Below are positions 60,685-64,000 of a DNA stretch of 64,000 nt, one piece after another. This stretch comes from Sporosarcina aquimarina (GTDB lineage Bacteria; Bacillota; Bacilli; Bacillales_A; Planococcaceae). Each line of letters starts with the position of its first letter. Positions within the stretch are counted from its first letter, which is position 1. The DNA lies in the NCBI RefSeq assembly GCF_023715615.1, contig NZ_JAMBOM010000002.1:62001-126000 (forward strand), read 5' to 3'. The notes below the pieces were generated by a model. That model saw only the letters and a program-made list of their open reading frames with translations. It ran no database searches and was not told the origin of the DNA. The position numbers and the translations under genes are program-made.

Positions 60685-61836
60685 TCATCGGTCTTCAATC
60701 TCAACCTCACTCTCATCGTTCAGTGTCAGTGTCCAAACGTTGCTTGCGGCATCATAGCTCACTTTTTCGATAACCCAAAAATCGTGTGTACTCGCCTGAG
60801 TCGCTTTCTCAACAACTTGTGATTCTGAAAGTATAGCACCTGCGGGTCGATAATCAGGAAGTATTTCAACGAACTTCGCCGTACCTTGCGCAGGATATGA
60901 CTCAGCAATTGCGCCGGTCGCTTCCACTTTTACTCGCTGTCCGACTGAAAGCTGATCGGCTTCGGGGAATGAATAACTCACAGCATCTTCCGTTCCTCCT
61001 GCGACAAAAAAGCTGGTGTCCGACGTACCCAAGACAAACCCGCCTTCTTCCACAGGTGCCTCAGTTTCATTCTTTTTCGGTTTGATAATCGAAGACTGTC
61101 CCGGTTCTGCAACCATGCTACCTTCCTGCTTAAAATTCAACGCACAATTAGGGAATTGTTTCTTCAGTTCTTGCTGTTGTTCAGTTTTCAAAAAGTCGTG
61201 ACCGATTGTAATTGCTCCTGAAATGGTATCAACGGACACTGAATAGGAACCATGGCCGTCGAACAATTCATCCACCGCTTTCGCAACTTTATCTTGCTGA
61301 ACATATAATTCATGCTGCGTATGCGGACTGCGGAAAATATAAATCGGTTCCGCCAAGATCTCACCTGCATCGACTTTCTGCTGTAAGATGTCGAGAACCT
61401 TTTGCAAACGCATGTCAGGGTCTTTGAGTCCAATCCAAATCCCCGACTGATCAGCACCATTCAGCTGATTTTCGAAAAAGAGCAGTCCCTCCTTATCAAA
61501 TCCTCCATCACCGCCATACACCTCTTCTACCGCGTCGATTGCAACAGGGCCTTCAATCGCCTGGACCGCCATGTCTTCTTCCAATTCCTTTGACGGGATT
61601 TCGTACTCGTTCGCCGCACTCTTCAGTTGTTCCTGAGCTGTCAAATCCCTCTTGGGCGACTCTTCGACAGTCTGACTCAGTTCTGCAATAATGTCACGGT
61701 CGCCTACAGTTTTGATCACATGCCATTCATCCTGCTCAACGGAACTGGTGTCTGTTGACTGTTCCGTCCCCGCTGTCCCGCATCCGCCTACTAATAATGC
61801 AATGGTTATACCAGACGAAAAGATCATATTTTTCAT
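60685..61836 (-). CDS. DUF3221-containing lipoprotein
   Basis: A 383-residue lipoprotein with lipobox LVGGC (Cys19). The region of about residues 265-330, from GFVLGTSDTSFFVAGG through VGQRVKVEATG to KFVEIL, is a DUF3221 domain, a small beta-barrel of Bacillales surface proteins. The middle part (about 80-230) with residues HTQHELYVQQDKVAKAVDEL is a separate alpha/beta domain with no recognised family. AAGGAGAC lies upstream of the ATG. It is probably transcribed alone. Confidence 0.8.
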   Translation of the reverse strand: MKNMIFSSGITIALLVGGCGTAGTEQSTDTSSVEQDEWHVIKTVGDRDIIAELSQTVEESPKRDLTAQEQLKSAANEYEIPSKELEEDMAVQAIEGPVAIDAVEEVYGGDGGFDKEGLLFFENQLNGADQSGIWIGLKDPDMRLQKVLDILQQKVDAGEILAEPIYIFRSPHTQHELYVQQDKVAKAVDELFDGHGSYSVSVDTISGAITIGHDFLKTEQQQELKKQFPNCALNFKQEGSMVAEPGQSSIIKPKKNETEAPVEEGGFVLGTSDTSFFVAGGTEDAVSYSFPEADQLSVGQRVKVEATGAIAESYPAQGTAKFVEILPDYRPAGAILSESQVVEKATQASTHDFWVIEKVSYDAASNVWTLTLNDESEVEIEDR

Positions 61837-61979
61837 AGTTCAGTCTCCTTTGACAAGTTAGACGTCGGAGGTGGTAGAATGTTACAGATTTCAGCAATCA
61901 AGTAGTTTGATCCCTGTTTATCAGGTACGTAATCCACTATGACAAGGGGAATAAGCATTCGGGAGTGTGGCTAATGGAG

Positions 61980-62152
61980 AGGAACAAAGAAATTACTGGA
62001 CAGACAGACATCACACTATCGTTAAGCCCACTAACATAAGGGCTGGCGGCGTTCTTCCGGGAAGAATACAACTTATTTTCGGCTCATCCGACGACTGTGA
62101 TTGGTTCTAAAAAAACAGGAGCGATGGGTTTATTAACGACACCTTCATATTA
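61980..62152 (+). pseudogene. Gene remnant of unknown family
   Basis: Within the 557-bp gap 61837-62393, the plus strand reads LAAFFREEYNLFSAHPTTV and IGSKKTGAMGLLTTP and then stops. The block looks like real protein, perhaps the middle of an enzyme, but has no start or binding site. A second open stretch (62154-62336) is less convincing. No family can be named. Confidence 0.3.
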
Positions 62153-62333
62153 AGTGCGGGTCATACTGCCGAACTGTAAAGAATCACAGGACTTTAACCG
62201 GATTTTTAAAAGGCAGCTGAAGAAAAAGTGGAAAATGGACGGAACAATAAAAACCTTTACGTGTACAGGCAACTCTAAAACAAGGCCAAATTTCAATGAA
62301 AAATGGTTTATTATTGAAAAGTATTATAGAAAT

Positions 62334-62380
62334 TAAAAAGCTATCAGGAATAAGTCAATGAGACTTTCCCCGATAGCCCT
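62334..62380 (-). terminator. Terminator after the serine hydrolase
   Basis: GGGCTATCGGGGA pairs with TTCCTGATAGCTTTTT on the minus strand, 14 nt after the stop codon, followed by a T-run. Confidence 0.8.
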
Positions 62381-62393
62381 AAGTACGTTCTAA

Positions 62394-63428
62394 TTATATA
62401 GTCAACTCTAGTACTCCCTCAATCTCCTTCAACATCGCAAACGCACCATCAGATTTATTGGAGCACACGACAATCGTCGCTTCTTCTTTAGGTACATAAA
62501 CGGCGCGGAAGTTGACACCAGGGTCGTAACCCATTTGAATATATTTGACGACGTTGTGCTGATTATCTACTTTCATGTAGCCGCAATATCCGTAATAGAT
62601 CAGCCCGTCTTCATCTACTACTTCACGTGGTTTCAATAGATTCGCTGTCATTTCTTCAGACAGTAACTTCTTCGTTGTCAGAGCATCCCAGAACTTCGCT
62701 ATGTCTGCAACAGTTGTGTAAGCTCCACCATCTGGTCCGCCTTTAGCTGGCAATGAGTAGATATTGGTCTTCCAAGTGCCGGTGGCATTTTCAATGTAGC
62801 CGAGCGCAGTTCGAGGAGGCAATTGATCCATCTCAAAGTATCCGCAGTCTTGCATATCAGCTTTTTTGAAGATCCGTTCTTCTACAAATTCACTAAAGCT
62901 GACCTTAGCTACATGCTCAATGATGAGTCCCAGCAAGATGTAGCCTGAATTGTTGTATTGAAACGAGCTGCCAGGTTCTGCTTGCATCAGTTCATGTTGA
63001 AAAAGGGGCAGGAAGTCTTTTGGTGAACGCACGTTGTATGCTGGACGTTTTTCCCACAGTTCCTCGTAATCTTCCATGACGTCTTCATTGAAATAATCCG
63101 GTACACCCGATGTATGCGTCAGTAGCTGGTGAATCGTAATCTCGCTGTTGAAATGAGGAAATTCAATATCGACGCAATCGCTTAATTTTGAATCGACCGT
63201 GAGCTTTCCTTCTTCAATAAGCATGCAAATTGCAGTCGCTGTGAAGATCTTGCAGCCTGAAGCAATTGAAAAGCGTGTGTTGACCTGATTCGCAATTTTG
63301 TCTGACCAGTTCGCATACCCGTGGCTGCCTGTGAAGATGTCATCTCCTTTTCGACCATAAAAGGCTCCGGAAAAAGAGAGTTCCTTTTGCTTTTCATCTA
63401 AATAAGTTGATTTGTTTGCTGTCTTCAT
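62394..63428 (-). CDS. Serine hydrolase, beta-lactamase (class C-like) family
   Basis: A 344-residue soluble member of the beta-lactamase/DD-peptidase (PF00144) family. The catalytic SxxK is in SIASGCKIFTA (about residue 54), and the Tyr motif is YNNSGY (YxN) at about 158. GGYTT-like residues in GPDGGAYTTVADIAKFW occupy the later conserved region. The KTG box is absent, as is common in esterase-like members. There is no signal peptide, so it is cytoplasmic and more probably an esterase or peptidase than a resistance enzyme. GGGGGAAT lies before the ATG. Confidence 0.88.
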   Translation of the reverse strand: MKTANKSTYLDEKQKELSFSGAFYGRKGDDIFTGSHGYANWSDKIANQVNTRFSIASGCKIFTATAICMLIEEGKLTVDSKLSDCVDIEFPHFNSEITIHQLLTHTSGVPDYFNEDVMEDYEELWEKRPAYNVRSPKDFLPLFQHELMQAEPGSSFQYNNSGYILLGLIIEHVAKVSFSEFVEERIFKKADMQDCGYFEMDQLPPRTALGYIENATGTWKTNIYSLPAKGGPDGGAYTTVADIAKFWDALTTKKLLSEEMTANLLKPREVVDEDGLIYYGYCGYMKVDNQHNVVKYIQMGYDPGVNFRAVYVPKEEATIVVCSNKSDGAFAMLKEIEGVLELTI

Positions 63429-63645
63429 AGTGATTCCCCCTGAATTCCTTGTTATCTGTTGTATTACTAGTCATAAAAGGAACCCAATTATGTTATTCAT
63501 ACCATATAACGAATCATATGAATGCACTCCTTGCCGATTAACGTTACGGCTATTGTACAAGAGACTAAAAAGTGTTTCAATTATATTCTGAATATTGATT
63601 ATACTGTCTCGTTATTCAATTAGTTTGGATGCTCTAAGATATAAA

Positions 63646-64000
63646 TTACCCCTTAAATATATGCTTCTTATGCCACTTGAAATAAGGTTTATTCTCCTCG
63701 GTTCTATTCACCCGCAACTTTCCATGAAGACCATACTTGTTGTAATCCTCTTCAGGGATGCTCGATGATATATGAATCTTCCCTTGTCCATCAAATGCAA
63801 TAAGACCATTGTTATACAAAGCATCGTGGTTGCGACAAAGGAGAATCCCGTTGTTCGGATTAATACGCTCGTTGTTGCTGCTGTCTTTCCATGGTTTTGC
63901 GTAGCTTGCTTGAAGGAGTTCAGGTAACTCGATGTCGCAGAGTGCACATTTATCGTTCCAAAGCGGCATGAGTTCGTTTCGGAATCGCTGGTGGCCAAGT
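63646..64000 (-). CDS. HNH endonuclease, N-terminus beyond the window
   Basis: The minus-strand frame is open from the window edge and reads GHQRFRNELMPLW, then CALCDIELPELLQASYAKPW, and ends YFKWHKKHIFKG. GHQRFR is the G-Q-x-x-F-R block that begins HNH domains of the DUF3427/McrA type; ASYAKPW and NGILLCRNHDALYNNGLI carry the HNH residues (His and Asn-His). Cys pairs CALC and C-R-N-H bind zinc. The start lies upstream of 64000, so an ATG at 63969 is internal. The family includes restriction enzymes, giving possible defence context. Confidence 0.8.
   Translation of the reverse strand, partial: LGHQRFRNELMPLWNDKCALCDIELPELLQASYAKPWKDSSNNERINPNNGILLCRNHDALYNNGLIAFDGQGKIHISSSIPEEDYNKYGLHGKLRVNRTEENKPYFKWHKKHIFKG

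Noticed and set aside
62154..62336. A 60-codon plus-strand frame in the gap before the serine hydrolase
   Set aside because: It has no clear ribosome binding site and its end runs into the terminator hairpin. It may be part of a relic but is not supported as a gene.

Overview
The window comes from a low-GC Gram-positive bacterium of the order Bacillales, most likely a Planococcaceae (Sporosarcina/Psychrobacillus-like) genome. The evidence is the gene content: CtsR-controlled clpE, lrgAB, a TldD/TldE pair, S-layer-homology proteins, a YqhV-like protein, PBP1A, DegV and many small membrane and lipoprotein genes. Shine-Dalgarno sites are strong and TTG/GTG starts are frequent. The species assignment is inference; no rRNA or tRNA gene was seen.

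Layout. 0.1-6 kb: a frameshifted CPBP protease, then a same-strand run of small membrane or lipoprotein genes (DUF4190, YesK-like, M50-like) whose junctions repeatedly carry a CCCGATT-centred motif, plus two copies of a longer intergenic repeat. 6-19 kb: EamA permease, clpE with two CtsR operators, lrgAB, an amidohydrolase, an M42 aminopeptidase, a solitary holin and tldD-tldE. 19.4-27 kb: two SLH-domain paralogues 2.8 kb apart around small membrane genes and an acetyltransferase, then a FUSC-type exporter and the first of two Hol-Tox type I toxin loci. 27-37 kb: a flavin reductase-like protein, aldehyde dehydrogenase, YhhN, and a fatty-acid-hydroxylase / FadR_C-type GntR / 5'-nucleotidase cluster headed by two FadR-like operators, then a GntR-MFS pair. 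37-48 kb: ECF sigma factor with a membrane partner, lipoproteins, an AAA ATPase, DUF3592-like protein, aldo/keto reductase and PBP1A. 48-51.5 kb: a scarred region with an IS110 transposase remnant, the second Hol-Tox locus, DegV and a UspA remnant. 51.6-58.8 kb: a defence-like island with a RloC/PrrC-like ATPase-nuclease, an HD-CE/GHKL ATPase and a DUF2075 helicase-nuclease interrupted by three in-frame stops. 59-64 kb: SstT, a DUF3221 lipoprotein, a serine hydrolase and an HNH nuclease cut by the window edge.

Three themes join these parts. (1) Two families of about 57-70-nt imperfect palindromes are scattered from 18 to 61 kb, separate each of the defence-like genes, and sit exactly at the broken ends of two gene remnants. 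(2) Several small genes missed by simple length cut-offs are supported by ribosome binding sites, and several others are broken by a single frameshift or stop. (3) Regulation can be read directly at clpE (CtsR), at the fatty-acid-hydroxylase cluster (FadR-like boxes) and at the two Hol-Tox loci (hidden ribosome binding site and antisense terminator).
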